Shown here: piece after piece, positions 28,801 to 40,200 of the stretch | Layout: each line of letters begins with the position of its first letter | How positions within the stretch are numbered: the first letter of the stretch is position 1 | Assembly (NCBI GenBank): GCA_938016265.1 | Contig: CALLWB010000021.1 | Location: 1-64,000 of the forward strand | Reading direction: 5' to 3' | Length of the DNA stretch: 64,000 bases | From: an uncultured Saprospiraceae bacterium | GTDB lineage: Bacteria > Bacteroidota > Bacteroidia > Chitinophagales > Saprospiraceae | Program-made: the position numbers and the translations under genes | Notes under the pieces: generated by a model | Seen by the model: only the letters and a program-made list of their open reading frames with translations | What the model was told of the DNA's origin: nothing | Databases searched by the model: none

Positions 28801-31060
28801 AAATGGTTCCTATTCCTATACTCCTAATGCGGATTACAACGGGGCGGATTCCTTTTCTTACGAGACTTGTGATGATGGCACTCCTGTGTTATGTGCAAGC
28901 AATGTTGTTTCAATTAGTGTACAAGCGGTCAATGATGATCCTGTGGCTATTGCTGATTCGAATACTACACAAGAAGATCAACTGACAGGTGGCGACGTAA
29001 GTATTAATGACTATGATACGGATAGTGGCGTACTAACCTTTAGTGTGGTTCAGCAACCACAAAATGGTTCTTTAGTATTTAATTCGGATGGAACTTATGT
29101 TTATACTCCGAATGCAAATTTTCATGGTGTAGATATCTTTACGTATCAGGCATGTGATAATGGAACTCCTTCACTTTGCACAAGTGCAACCGTTGCACTT
29201 ACTGTTAATTCTGTCAATGATTCGCCAGTAGCAATTGCGGATACTGAAAATATACAAGAAGATCAACAATTATCAAGTACCGTAGCGACCAATGATTCGG
29301 ATGTAGATGGCGATAATTTGTCCTTCAACAATCTGGGACAACCACAAAATGGAACGTTGTCTTTTAATGTTAATGGTTCCTATTCCTACACACCAAATGC
29401 GGATTTCAATGGTACAGATGGTTTTCAATATGAAGTTTGTGATAATGCTTCTCCAAGCCTGTGCGCAAGCAACACTGTAACAATAACAGTTGCTGGAGTA
29501 AATGATGAACCAGTGGCCTTATCCGATTTAGAAACAGTAGCGGAAGATCAGCAACTACTAAGCGATGTCTCTGTAAATGATTATGATGTTGAAGGAAATG
29601 CACTCAGCTATTCTTCTACCTCCTTCCCTCAAAATGGGAGTTTGGTATTTTTGAGTGATGGGATGTTCACCTATACGCCTGTTAATAATTATAATGGAGC
29701 AGATTCTTTTAGTTATCAAGTTTGTGATAATGGTATTCCTAGTCAATGTTCAAATTCTACTGTCAATATTACCGTGAGCGCTGTGAATGATGCACCTTTC
29801 GTTATCAGTGATCAAAATACACTTTTAGAAGATCAACCGGTCTCCGGCAATGTAGGAGTTAATGACTCCGATATCGAAGGACAAAATTTATCTTTCTTCG
29901 CTGTCAGTGCCCCACAAAATGGGAATATCACATTAAATATTGATGGAACCTACACCTACGAGCCTAATCCTAATTATTTCGGCGCTGACCAATTTACTTA
30001 TGAAGCTTGTGATGATGATCCAGGTCAAATTTTATGCAGTTCTACCACTGTTAATCTTACGATAACTCCTGTCAATGATGCTCCGGTTTTATTGGATGAT
30101 AGTTTTATCGCAGAGGAAAATGAGACGATTCAAGGTACGGTATTGACCAATGATTTTGATTTAGAAAATGACTTGCTGACGGTGAACTCTAGTCCGATAT
30201 TTAATGGAGTAGGTTCGCTTAACTTGAATATAGATGGGACGTTTACGTATGTTCCAGTTGCCGGATTTTTTGGCATAGAAACCTTTGTTTATGAAGTTTG
30301 TGATAATGCCGTTCCCAGTTTGTGTAATCAGGCAACGGTCTCTCTGGAGATAACGGAGGCCTGTGTTGAATTGGAAATCTTTGCCTTTTTAGAAGGTGCA
30401 TTCAACGAACAAACTGATTTACAGAATACGACCTTAAATGCATTGGGATTACTTCCTGGGATGACCAACAATACTGGAATGAATGGCCAACCGTACAACG
30501 CCCCTCCTTGGAATTATACAGGAACAGAGGGTACAGGGTGGACTGACCAGAGTTATGATCCAGATGTGGTGGATTGGGTAGTGTTGTCCTTAAGAACCGG
30601 CCCACAAAAATCAACGGAAGTCTTACAAGCTGCTGGACTATTGTATAAAGATGGGCATATTGAAATGTTGGAAACTTGCTTTCCGGGCTTAAATGGTAGT
30701 CAATATTATATCGTAGTGGAACACCGAAATCACGCAGGGGTAATGACACCGTCAAAAGTCTCTATTGTCAATAAAAAACTGACTTGGGATTTCAGGATTC
30801 AAGACTCCTATGCCACCTTCAGTTTTGGTCAAAAACAAGTTAAACCTGGAATTTTTACCATGTTTGCTGGTGATGGTAGCCAGATTTTTGACAATATCAG
30901 TTATGATATTACTGGCATCGATAAGGAGGAATGGTCTGGGCAAAATGGATTTTTCGATGTATACGACAATTCTGATTTTAATTTGGATGGCGATATTAAC
31001 GGATTTGACAAAAAAATGTGGTCTGTAAATAATGGAGTATATAGTCGGGTTCCCCGATAG
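22895..31060 (+). CDS. Giant surface protein: lamin-tail domains, CotH-type kinase, 13 cadherin-like repeats, IVDWV/dockerin-like C-terminus
   Basis: ATG 22895 is preferred to TTG 22889; a signal peptide ends at LYGQ (about residue 31). Order: lamin-tail domain 1 (about 33-190, starting IVINEINYRS); CotH kinase-like domain (about 340-720) with KPGLKFDM (K403, K407), DFWGLFLIQEDF and the metal motif GDFDNTFG (D600, D602); lamin-tail domains 2 and 3 (about 847-990 and 1006-1160, each starting VINEI); an Ig-like segment; thirteen roughly 95-residue repeats (about 1249-2485) with VNDxPVAxxD...EDQ...NDSDVDGD; and the C-terminal module with VVDWVVLSLR, VVEHRNHAGVMTPS, DFNLDGDINGFDKK. CotH proteins of spore-formers are protein kinases; kinase activity here is inferred from motifs. 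Cadherin-like arrays usually give Ca-dependent surface adhesion or reach. It lies in a block of giant secreted genes with its own intergenic region. Confidence 0.9.
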   Translation: MTDTTTWNFKGILKFLIFFIVLGINSTLYGQGPIVINEINYRSVEVQSNIDFVELHNVSANSVNISNWILTNGINYVFPSGTSIPSGGYLVVAADPANCQAVLGFSNAYGPYSSSLSSEDDLIELRDNAFVLVDLVEYASWDEWPSVRHLNDGDSPVSIQKIHPLLNGNHGGSWSSNIPTPNAQNTSVYQSNHVELPIVKKVSKTPNNPTAGVNMLIEAELKNLSGILGTFTVTLEYQAMLAGSYIGKSTAAYATNWTPIPMLDNGVGADPIAADGIFSAHIPANIQVHRSLVRYRVKIQHSNGYGRTFPDQNHEESNYAYYVYNGHANFNGYSFAGLPDLQEMTVITTANHTELYMGDGGPNTNQYQGKSYLGEGAMIYQGKVYDHIRFRPRGSGSRRDRVKPGLKFDMNNAHSFSTQNDCGELYKENRGKLRLSGGWVNDIAGHGITESIVYKVLELAGGLSRNTDYAQLRIVDSSTETGNAGDFWGLFLIQEDFNGNYLKEHQLAEGNFWQTERPVRDRTIDYLGDFPGSATTPTFAPQTQTNGSFTINSLGHLDLLFGDKIAAVSNGLNGNNYIGKHSYMEYYDSGTSLHHGWWGDFDNTFGSPFDDVVVFPRSQSNSSAVYDNDMLIPATMLIDFQSRFRSFYDLFLNVEQREYLVDKEAEKIFTPGVADDWAELDHSRWLQTYDLTTFDNHVNWYKTWFSNRSTFIANDATHGILDVNIPSKPTVSLIGSNALDNLTFSNSSYQGVNGFAALEWRVGEWSDPNNPAYSTDCEPIYEAQTKWQSGEITSFTSSYTIPADANLEAGKTYKFRVRYKDATGRWSHWSAPQSIVPTPAVNYVGPNLVINEILYDPTLECGQEYLELYNNTPNTVALKNFQFTEGITYHFPASASLPGYGYYLIARDSIDFFHKYGFYPDGEYRGALSNTGEEIILTGPFNVLIDNVAYSNQHPWDLAASDDGRALELLNPFYNNNNPLNWFRSDDACGTPGSVNSRICTGTAPAIVINEIHYNPAISNDPGEWVELHNPGSTPINLSGWTLYDNTNKFIFPSNTIMEGGDFLVLVNDPVKFAAKYPEVTNFIGTVTFGLKNDGERISLFNGNKCLSDYVVYDDSAPWTTGPDGFGPTLSLITPNSNNTLASSWESSSNINAPLGTPGRANEACPTYTITGAATACRDTPAQFSINTPPGARHEWTLSGNNQILGTSATETFTFATTGIKAVVVTSYYYECETSTVFIVNVQNCNTNPNAVNDAFTTLEDGYLAENVLINDTDAEGDNLSITVQPADFPTNGTFSYSVNGGFTYLPDLNFYGTDSFTYEVCDDGIPLLCDQATVTITVNSVNDAPIALDNTRNIVEDTPANRSVLNNDSDIDGNLVVSTLSLITTPPASEATVTINGNGTIRITPAPNFNGTVSSFTYEICDNGSPVLCDQADVFVIVSAVNDQPLANNDSYSGNEDQTISGNVMTNDSDIEGDALSSTIVNQPSNGSLTLNASGSFVYTPVANYNGTDSFSYEVCDDGSPVLCDQTTVILTVNPVNDTPVAVADSETTQEDQSVSSTVATNDSDVDGGNLTYTSLLQPQSGSLSFNANGTYTYQPIANFHGSDSFTYEVCDNGNPSLCANATVSIIVNPVNDSPTAVADSETTQEDQQLSSTVATNDNDVDGDNLLFTAATLPQNGTLSFNANGTYSYQPILNYHGPDSFTYEICDDGTPSLCANATVTINVNSVNDSPVAAADWEITLEDQPLSSTAATNDSDVDGDNLVFSVMVQTQNGTLSFNANGSYTYTPNTNYNGVDSFSYEVCDDGTPVLCANNVVTISVEPTNDGPIAIGDTQTLQEDQQGTGDVSINDSDVDNGILTFSSLQQPQNGSLSLNADGTFTYQPISNYHGPDSFTYQACDDGTPALCATATVTLTINPVNDTPVAVADSENTQEDQLLSSTVASNDSDIDGDDLTYSVLVQPQSGTLSFNANGSYSYTPNADYNGADSFSYETCDDGTPVLCASNVVSISVQAVNDDPVAIADSNTTQEDQLTGGDVSINDYDTDSGVLTFSVVQQPQNGSLVFNSDGTYVYTPNANFHGVDIFTYQACDNGTPSLCTSATVALTVNSVNDSPVAIADTENIQEDQQLSSTVATNDSDVDGDNLSFNNLGQPQNGTLSFNVNGSYSYTPNADFNGTDGFQYEVCDNASPSLCASNTVTITVAGVNDEPVALSDLETVAEDQQLLSDVSVNDYDVEGNALSYSSTSFPQNGSLVFLSDGMFTYTPVNNYNGADSFSYQVCDNGIPSQCSNSTVNITVSAVNDAPFVISDQNTLLEDQPVSGNVGVNDSDIEGQNLSFFAVSAPQNGNITLNIDGTYTYEPNPNYFGADQFTYEACDDDPGQILCSSTTVNLTITPVNDAPVLLDDSFIAEENETIQGTVLTNDFDLENDLLTVNSSPIFNGVGSLNLNIDGTFTYVPVAGFFGIETFVYEVCDNAVPSLCNQATVSLEITEACVELEIFAFLEGAFNEQTDLQNTTLNALGLLPGMTNNTGMNGQPYNAPPWNYTGTEGTGWTDQSYDPDVVDWVVLSLRTGPQKSTEVLQAAGLLYKDGHIEMLETCFPGLNGSQYYIVVEHRNHAGVMTPSKVSIVNKKLTWDFRIQDSYATFSFGQKQVKPGIFTMFAGDGSQIFDNISYDITGIDKEEWSGQNGFFDVYDNSDFNLDGDINGFDKKMWSVNNGVYSRVPR
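26636..30353 (+). repeat. Thirteen tandem cadherin-like (VCBS-type) coding repeats
   Basis: In-frame units of about 285 bp in the centre of the array (for example AATCC phrases at 27497 and 27782, then 28067) encode PVNDTPVAVADSETTQEDQ-like starts and DSFTYEVCDDGxPxLCxxATV cores. The central units are the most similar to each other in DNA; the outer ones are diverged, as expected from internal duplication. A paired Cys (EVCDD...LC) in almost every unit suggests a disulfide-stabilised variant of the fold. Confidence 0.9.
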
Positions 31061-31235
31061 TAGATTTTCTATTAGGAATGGAGTCTACTCAAGGAAAGTC
31101 GATTTTTTACTTGCTACAGTAATATGAATGTTTTTTATAGTTAAGTGCCTTTTTTGACTTATTACATGTTGTTCAATTGGGAATTTCCCTGGTAAATACT
31201 TTTAGTTTGTCCAGTTAATTTTCTAATTTAATAGG

Positions 31236-34001
31236 ATGAAAGTGAGCACGCTGTCAAATAGAATAAGATCAATTTGTTTGGTCGGTCTAATTTTCTATTT
31301 TTTACCCACAACTCAGGCACAAACGGTAAGTATAGATCCCAACGTCCGACTACAAAAATTGGATGGGTGGGGGACTTCCTTGTCCTGGTGGGCAAATTTG
31401 GTGGGCAATTATCCGCAAGCGCAAATTGATATGATTTGTGATGATTTGGCTGATCCAAATGAGCTAAATTTTAATATTTTCAGATACAACATTCATGGTG
31501 GAGATAATCCGAGCCTGCACCACGGTACAACGGTAAATCATTTCCGATGGGATTCTGGAGATATTACTTCCTACAAGTCTTCCGCAAGTGCTCCGTACAA
31601 CTGGAACGCAAACGCCGCACAACGAAAAATTCTCACCGAATTGCTACTTAGAAATCCTAACCTGATCCTTGATGCCCAGTCCAATAGTCCACCCTACTGG
31701 ATGACGCTAAGTGGATGTAGTGGAGGTGGAATAAACAATGCTCCAAACTTAAACTCAAATTACGAAGACGACTTTGCTGATTTTCTGACGGATATAGTGA
31801 AGCATTACCATGATAATTTTAATATTACTTTTAATACCATCACGCCTACCAACGAACCGGTATCAGGGTATTGGGGAATAGGTGGCTCACAAGAAGGCTG
31901 CGGCATTTTTGCTGGACAGCAAATGAACTTAATAGAGGAGATTTATTCTCAACTAAGCGCAAAAGGGATGCTCAGTTATTGCGGTTTAAGTGGACCTGAC
32001 GAAACTAGCTACACTCAAACATGGAATGACTTAATCCAATACCAACATGGAAACGCCATTTTTGATAAAGTGAAACAAATAAGTACCCACAGTTACGAAG
32101 GGGAGCATAAGTCTGGTATTTCGGGATTGGTAAACGAAAAGGGACTAAAATTGTATCAGTCAGAGTCCGGCCCCTTGTATATTGGACCGATCACCGGCCT
32201 ACGGAATCACCTGTTTATAGCGGATCGAATTGTAGATGACCTTCGCTTGGCCAACGTAAATGCCTGGATAGACTGGCAAGCAGCTAGCAAAAACAACTTA
32301 TGGGGATTTTTCACTTTAAATCAAAATAATACCAATCTGATCAAAGGGAAAAACTTCTATGTTCGTAAACAGTTTTCTAAATATTTGAAGCAAGGCTATC
32401 AATTGATTTATTCAGGGCATGACCAAACAATAGCTGCGTTGTCACCAGACAATAGCCAGTTAGTTTTGGTATATGTCAACAATACAAATACAGGAAACAC
32501 CTTGACGTTTGATCTGTCTGAATTTTGTTATGAAGGTGGCCCAGTACAAATATACCGCACGTCAGGGAGTGAAAATACACAGCCGTATACGATCAATGGA
32601 ACAAATGGAAGTCTAACCTATAGCTCTCCATCTAATTCCATCACTACGCTGTTGGTCGATGTTACCGTTAGTCCGCCACACCAAGAATTGGCTGATGGCT
32701 TATACCGAATACGCAACAAATTTAGCAACAAACATGTCGCAGTACAAGGACTTTCTACCGCCAATGGAACGGACATCGTACAATGGACGAATCCTAATTT
32801 CGACAACTTCTTGTTTGAAGTAAAAAAAATGGGGCATGATTATTTAATCAAACCGAGATTTCACAATCGTATACTGACCGTTACTGGAGGGGCAACCAAT
32901 AATGGAGCTATTGTAGAACAGTACGATGATTCAGGAATGGACTACCAACGGTTTATTGTTCGGCCTACTAGTGATGGATATTACAAAGTGGTAGCAAAAC
33001 ACAGCGATAGATATTGGGCTATCCATCCTGCTGTTACTACGAACGGTGCTCGGCTCGTACAGCAAGACGAAGGAACCGGAGACAACTTCAAATGGTCTTT
33101 CGAGCCTGCAACTGTTGCCCAACCGATTGCCTCAGGTGTCTACAAAATCAAAGCCGTTCATTCCAATAAATACATGAAAGTTGCCAATTCCTCCTATGGT
33201 ATTGGCGCACTTATCGAGCAGCAAACTTCTTCGAATCAACCCAACCAGAGATTTCAGGTGGAATACAACAATTCTGGCTATTACACCTTCAGTCCAGTTT
33301 ACAACAAGAAACAATTGGATATCGCCGGAGGTTCCGGTGCGAATGGCGCTAAGTTAACTCAATATACTGCCTTGTCTGCTGTAAATCAGCAGTTCAAATT
33401 AGAACCGGTTGCAGGTGGCGCTTATAAGATTGCACCAAAGCACGCGCCAACTAAAGTCTTGAATGTAGCTGGGGAAAGTCTGGTAGATGGAGCGGATGTT
33501 ATCATTTGGGACTACAATGGAGGCGACCATTGTCATTGGGTTTTTGAAAGCCAGTTGATTGCTCCGACCTCTTTGACGATTTCTGACCCAAATGCTTGCC
33601 TTGGAAATGTGGTTGCTTTAGCTGCCGTTGGAGGTAATTCAGGGGGTGTTGGAATTCTCCGGTACTTTAAGGACAAATGCGGTGGGACTCTAATCTCCAA
33701 CCCTAATGCAGTTACTATAACAGAAGATGCGGAATACTTCGTTCGGTACCAGTCGGCTTTGGGACACACCCCTTGTGTTTCTGCCGAGGTAATTTGTAAC
33801 TGTGAAAATTTTGATTTGTTTTTGAATGCGCCCAATTTGGAAGGATTGTATAAAGTTGGAAACACGATCATTTCGAATGGTCAGGTCCAACCAGGAGATA
33901 CTACCTTATTTGACGGAGGATTAGAGATCATTCTAAAACCAGGTTTTGACGCTAATTTTGGTAGCGGTTTGGATACCAGACTGGATGGATGTAATCAATA
34001 A
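31236..34001 (+). CDS. GH30-family glycoside hydrolase with ricin-type lectin domains and GCX-like C-terminus
   Basis: A signal peptide (residues 1-29, ending TTQAQ) precedes a GH30 catalytic domain (about 30-480). QKLDGWGTSLSWWA is the N-terminal signature, E207 in TPTNEP is the likely acid/base and E310 in YQSESGP the likely nucleophile. The GWGTSLSWWA form resembles endo-beta-1,6-galactanase-like members; substrate is inferred. Two ricin-B-like lectin regions follow (about 487-635 and 637-775; motifs YRIRNKFSNKHVAV and YKIKAVHSNKYMKV). The tail (about 775-921) ends with GLEIILKPGFDANFGSGLDTR and GCNQ, the 3-coathanger-stack/GCX-COOH type of end seen on secreted Bacteroidota proteins. It is thus another sorting style than its neighbours. 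Likely a secreted polysaccharide-degrading enzyme. Confidence 0.9.
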   Translation: MKVSTLSNRIRSICLVGLIFYFLPTTQAQTVSIDPNVRLQKLDGWGTSLSWWANLVGNYPQAQIDMICDDLADPNELNFNIFRYNIHGGDNPSLHHGTTVNHFRWDSGDITSYKSSASAPYNWNANAAQRKILTELLLRNPNLILDAQSNSPPYWMTLSGCSGGGINNAPNLNSNYEDDFADFLTDIVKHYHDNFNITFNTITPTNEPVSGYWGIGGSQEGCGIFAGQQMNLIEEIYSQLSAKGMLSYCGLSGPDETSYTQTWNDLIQYQHGNAIFDKVKQISTHSYEGEHKSGISGLVNEKGLKLYQSESGPLYIGPITGLRNHLFIADRIVDDLRLANVNAWIDWQAASKNNLWGFFTLNQNNTNLIKGKNFYVRKQFSKYLKQGYQLIYSGHDQTIAALSPDNSQLVLVYVNNTNTGNTLTFDLSEFCYEGGPVQIYRTSGSENTQPYTINGTNGSLTYSSPSNSITTLLVDVTVSPPHQELADGLYRIRNKFSNKHVAVQGLSTANGTDIVQWTNPNFDNFLFEVKKMGHDYLIKPRFHNRILTVTGGATNNGAIVEQYDDSGMDYQRFIVRPTSDGYYKVVAKHSDRYWAIHPAVTTNGARLVQQDEGTGDNFKWSFEPATVAQPIASGVYKIKAVHSNKYMKVANSSYGIGALIEQQTSSNQPNQRFQVEYNNSGYYTFSPVYNKKQLDIAGGSGANGAKLTQYTALSAVNQQFKLEPVAGGAYKIAPKHAPTKVLNVAGESLVDGADVIIWDYNGGDHCHWVFESQLIAPTSLTISDPNACLGNVVALAAVGGNSGGVGILRYFKDKCGGTLISNPNAVTITEDAEYFVRYQSALGHTPCVSAEVICNCENFDLFLNAPNLEGLYKVGNTIISNGQVQPGDTTLFDGGLEIILKPGFDANFGSGLDTRLDGCNQ

Positions 34002-34209
34002 GGGTAGAAAATATTAATGCAGGAATACGTGCATATCTTGAATAAAAAATAGTTTAGGTTGGGAACCACCTCGAAACCTTTCGTCATTGCCCACATTCAC
34101 GCATTCAACAAACAAACACAAGAAATTTTTAAATTCCAATCATTTTGTATTATATTGATAATGAACCCTATAGTGCTTTTTTCATATTAAAAACACGAGT
34201 AATAGCATT

Positions 34210-37200
34210 ATGAAACAAATCTTCATTATTGCCCTTTTGATTTCCCTTTTTCTGACATTTACTTATGGACAACCTTATGTCAATCTAGTAAATCAGGGAG
34301 CATTTCCTGCCAATATACATGAGTCCTCCGGGCTTGCTTATTTCAACGATACTGGCGTTTGGACGCACAACGACAGTGGAGGTAGCAACGAGGCGTTTCG
34401 AACAAATACCACCGGCCAATTACAAAACACCCTTACCATTGCCAATGCCACCAACAATGATTGGGAAGATATGACACAAGATGATGCCGGTAGAATTTAT
34501 ATCGCAGATCTCGGATCGAGCGCTCAAAATGGCAATCGAACAATTTACCGATTTAATCAAAACAACAATACTACTTCCGTGAATGCGGAAACGATTCATA
34601 TTCAGTTTAGCGACACAGAGATTTATGATTGCGAGTCGATGTTTTATTTTAACAATAGCCTCTACTTCTTTTCCAAATTTTACCTCTCTAGCGTCAACGA
34701 TCCAAATTACGGGTATGTAAGAATGTACAAACTATCCAACCTTACTCCAAATACAGCCCAAAATAGACATACCGCTCAATATGTAGGCAGAAAATACATA
34801 GGCATCTCCACCACCGACCTTAATGGTGATGAACAAGCAAACGGCGCAACAGGAGCCGCCATTTCCCCAGATGGAACAAGAATGGCCATCATCGGAATTC
34901 AAGTAGTTTCAATTTTTACAAACTTCTCCGGGGATGATTTTTTTGGTGGAACGATGACACAACTCGCATTCAACCTAAAGTCGCAAAAAGAAGCCGTCGT
35001 ATTCAAAGATAATGACAACCTATACATCACTGACGAAAATTGGAATAACGCAACAACAGGCTGGTTGCGGACACTAAATATTGCCTCCTACCTGCCTCAA
35101 AACAGTGTCTCCGTAAGCAGAGGACCCTATTTGCAGACCGCCACTCCTACCAGTATAGTATTGAAATGGCGCACCAATCCTGCTACAGACACCAAAGTAT
35201 GGTATGGCACAGATCCGAACAACCTGAATCTATCCGAAACCACCGCACCCAATGTCACCAATCACGAAATAAAAATTTCCAACCTCAATCCCAATACAAA
35301 ATACTACTATGCAATTGGCAATGCCGCCGGTCAATTGCAAGGCGCCACCAGTGACTATTATTTTAAAACACATCCTACACCCGGTTCCTCGCTAAACTCA
35401 AGAATTTGGATACTGGGAGATGTCGGAAAACAAGCGCCCAACACCCATCCGCAATCCGTCAGGGATGCCTTCCTGACACACAACAATGGACAATCGCCTG
35501 ACATGATTTTGCTGCTAGGCGACAATGCTTACGACAGTGGGCTGGATAGTGAATACCAAACCGCCTTGTTTCAAAATAGATTTGAAAATCAATTTAGAAA
35601 CACGGTCATCTGGCCTTGCCCTGGAAATCACGAATATGCCAATAGCAGTCCAGTTGCTCCTTACTACGATATTTTTGCCTTGCCTACTAATGGAGAGGCA
35701 GGGGGAGTGGCTTCTGGTACGGAGAAATATTATTCCTATGATTATGGGAATGCGCACTTTATATCATTGGATTCAGACAATAATAATACGGGGCCAACCT
35801 CACAGATGATCTCTTGGCTACAGCAAGATTTACAGGCAAACACCCAGGATTGGGTTATCGTTTATTGGCATCATGCACCTTACACAAGAGGGTCTTATGA
35901 TTCAGATACGCAACCTTTTATGAAGGCCATGCGCGAGCAAGTAGTTCCCATTTTAGAGCAATATGAAGTGGATTTAGTCCTGGGAGGACACAGCCATGTT
36001 TATGAACGATCATTCCTAATTCATGGGCATCATGGGAATGCTGCTACCTTCAACAATTCTATGAAAATTGATGGTGGGAATGGGCGTGAAAACGACGATG
36101 GCACCTACAGTAAAAACACCAACAATGAAGGAACTGTTTTTGCTACGCTAGGCTGTTCTGCTAATGCTTATGCTGGTAATGGCCTAAACCATCCAGCTAT
36201 GTTTACTGGGTTTGTAGATCATGGTTCGGCGTACATGGACATCAATGGAGACCGACTGAATTTTTATTTTTTGGATGAGAATGGGAATATTGATGATTCA
36301 TTTACACTAGATCAAAACAACCCTAATCCAGGCAATACGACCACCATAGCAACAACAGTAAATGCAGGATCCGACGATATAGAAGAAAACGAATTGACTG
36401 GAAACATGTACACCAATTCTTCCGATATTGAACTGGTCAATGATGGGGCAAACAACGGCAATCAAACCATAGGTATCCGTTTCAACAATGTGAACATTCC
36501 AGCAGGTGCAACAATTACGAATGCCTACCTACAGTTTAATGCTAAGGAAAGTGATAGTGATGCTTCTAGTTTGTCTATTCATGCTCAACTGACTCCTAGT
36601 TCTCCACCAATGGATATCACTCCTTACTGGTTAAGCGGGCAGACATCGACCATTGCTAGCGTAGCATGGCAGGCTCCTGCATGGACATTCGGAAACATTT
36701 ATCCAACACCAAATATCAGCACGGTTATCCAGGAGTTGGTAGATTTGAACGGATTTAATGAAAATAGTAGCATTACAATAATAATAACAGGAACAGGCTC
36801 CAGAACAGCGCACTCCTACGATGGAGATCCGACAAAAGCAGCAACCCTGGTCATCGACTACGAAACTCCGACCAATCCACCAGATCCAACTATCCCCGGA
36901 CCATACGCCTGGAAGCAATTGCCGATTGGAGGAGGTGGTTATATTACTGGAATGGTCATCCACCCACAAAATCCGAATTTGCGATTTCTAAAAACAGATA
37001 TTGGTGGAGCTTACCGATTTGATCCGATAGGAAATAAGTACGACCAAATCCTCAACTTCCCTTTCGACGATCACGAGATTGGTAATGGGAACGACGCTGA
37101 AAACGACGGGACTAACAATCTATATGGAATAGACGGTATTGCAGTACACCCAACCAACACTAATATTGTCTATATGGCCGCCGACAAACGCTTGCAAAAT

Positions 37201-40200
37201 AAAGCCGCCGCCATCATCAAATCAACTGACCAGGGAACGACCTGGCAGGTGATCAATGCTCCGGATGGTATCGCCTTCGGTGCCAATCAAATGGTGCGAC
37301 AGGGCAATTGTTTGGCGGTAAATCCAAACAATCCAAATGAACTTTGGATTGGTGCACGAGGCAAGGGACTTTGGAAATTGAACGGCACCTCCTTCACACA
37401 AGTTAATACTGGGCAAATACCAGAATCAACCCTAGCAAACCAGGGTATTCGGGGGATCGTTTTTGATCCGAATAATACCAATCGGATTTACATCGGCTAT
37501 TATGGCAAAGGAGTATATCGGAGCACAAATGGAGGAAGTTCATTTAGTTTGATCCCTAATTCTCCCACCAATGTAAATGACCTCAGTCTTTCTGCGAATG
37601 GGACCAAACTGTATGCTGCTTGTAGAGAACAAGGCGTATATCGGTTGAACACTCCGCAGTCGGCTACTTCCTGGGTGCAAATCAAGTCGGGGACCGCCAC
37701 TGCGCCATATTTTACGGTGACAGCCAGTCCTTCAAATGACAATGTCGTACTAACTTGTATAAGTGCCTGGAATGCGCTCAATGGCTACAAATTTCAAGTG
37801 TCAAATGATAGTGGGGACAATTGGATTTCTAAAAATCACTCCATCAATCAACTATATGACTGGCATCCAGTTCAGTATCCTGGTTCTGCAATTGCCCAGA
37901 TTTCCTTCGATCCTACACCTGGGTCTAATACCGTTTATTTTGTCGATTGGTTTAGTATTTTTAAAACCACAAATTTTACAGCAAATCCTATCGTTTGGGA
38001 CAATTCAGAAAGCAAAGGACACGAAGAGGTGGTTACCCAATCTCTGGCGGCCCCTCCTAGCAATACAAACAATACATTGCTCTATTCTGCTTCAGCAGAT
38101 GTCACTGGTTTTGTCCACAATAATCTGGTTGACTATCCCCTAAAAAATATCAAGCAACAAACCCTCAACATGCCCAATAATTTAACTGCAAATGAAGGAA
38201 CAAGCTTTGATTTTTGCGAATCAGATTCGGAGTTCGTCGCCTTTGCTAATTGTAGTAAATGGGAAGGTACAAATGCTGGACTTTTCTTCTCGGAAAATGC
38301 TGGAGTAGATTTTTACCCTGCAGCAGGTTATTTAGCGGGTTGGGGGCGTTCTAAAATTGCTGTCAGTTCCTCCACTAAACAAAACATTGTAGCGGTGACG
38401 AATGGTGGAATTCGGTACTCTACCAACAAAGGATCCAGCTTCTCTTCGTCGAATCTGACCATCCCTTTTGGCTTTGGTATCTGGGAAGGAAATATCGAAC
38501 CCATCGCAGCAGACAAAGTTTTGGGAGGACAGTTTTATGTGTATGATTATTCTAATGGAAAATTTTATCGGAGTACGAATAATGGTGCTACCTGGACCAA
38601 TACAAGCACTCTGTCTGCCAGCTCGCAATGGGCCGGTGGAGTAGCTGCTACTCCAGGGAAAGCCAACCACGTGTGGGCTTATCTCAATAACCGTGGACTT
38701 TTTCAAAGTACAAACGGAGGCAACACCTGGACCCAAAAAACCGCCCTGGAAAACGCAAGGACGTTCGCAATCGGAAAGGCAGCACCAGGAAGTAACTACC
38801 CAACGTTGTACACTTATGGCAGACTTGCTGGAGATGATAACTATTTCGTTTATCGGTCAATTGATGAAGGCAGCACCTGGGAAAAAATAAATGATGAATC
38901 TAACTTTTTAGGCAATCAACCAGGTAAAATGGCCGCTGATAGAAATGTGTTTGGCCGAGTTTTTATCTCGCAAGGTGGCTGGGGTGTTTTTTATGGAGAA
39001 CCAACCCAAGTTTGTCCAACTGAAGGCACTAGTTGCGATGATGGAGACCCAACCACCTTTGACGATAAGTACGATAACAATTGCCAATGTATAGGGGACA
39101 CTGAAAATATCTATGATGCTTTTATCCGTTGTAATCCGCTTAATCCATCCATCAATGGAAACGTTGGCCCAATTTGGGATCAGGCGATTGATTATTCGCT
39201 AGAGAAGTTTGTTGGAACTGCAGTTCCTATCACTGATTTATCTGCCGAATTTGGTGTGATTTATAATTCGGATTATTTGACACTTTACGTGAATGTGGTG
39301 GATGATGTCGCCCAACGAGATTCAGGAAACCAGCCATACAATGATGACGCAATTGAAGTATTCCTGGATCCAGATAACAGTCGGAGTACGACTTACGATG
39401 CCAATGATATCCAACTGGTTTTTGGTCGGGGAGATGCTTCGTTTACTGCTTATCAAGGTGGGTTTTCTGCTACGATACCAGGAGTGGTGCATGCCCAACA
39501 AGAAAACTTAGGAGGTTATTCCTTAGAGTTACAGATTCCCTGGAGTTCTATCGGCGTTCAAAGCGTTAGTGAAAATCAGAAAATTGGTATTGAAGTACAA
39601 GTAAATGATGACGATGATGGCGGCCAAAGAGATCATAAATTGGCTTGGAATGATGGAACAGATAATGCCTGGAGTAATCCATCCTTATTTGGCGTTGGGA
39701 ATCTGGCTCCTTGTCACCCGGCCAATCTATGGGCTTATCTACAAGGTCCATTATTTACAGGAACGTCCCCTACTTATGGTCGTACCATGCGTGCAAATCT
39801 GAACAAACAGTTTCAACTTTTGCCTGGGATGAGCGGGAGTATAGAGGATGGTCAGCCTTACTCAATCGCACCCTGGAGTTATTTTGGTAATGAAGGAGTT
39901 GGATATACGGATGCCGACTATTTGAGGTTGGAACGCCTGCACGGTAACTTGCCGATTGTGGATTGGGTACTGGTAGAATTCAGAACGGGCCTTGCTGCAA
40001 ACACCAGAGTTGTCCAACAAGCAGGTCTAATGCTGAGTGATGGTCAGATTGTTTTTGAAGACCCTTCTGTCTTTGGCACTCTGAATGGCGCTTATTACCT
40101 CAAAATTGACCACCGGAATCATATAGGAGTGCTATCTAGTGTGCCTGTCAATATTTCGAATGGTACTTTCCGCCATGATTTCAGATTGCAAAATTCTTAT

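Noticed and set aside
26636-30353. Periodic DNA suspected as a non-coding repeat
   Set aside because: The period is a multiple of three and encodes consecutive cadherin-like domains.
35166-35809. Alternative plus-strand frames within the phosphatase gene
   Set aside because: They are shadows; the main frame has all phosphatase metal motifs uninterrupted.
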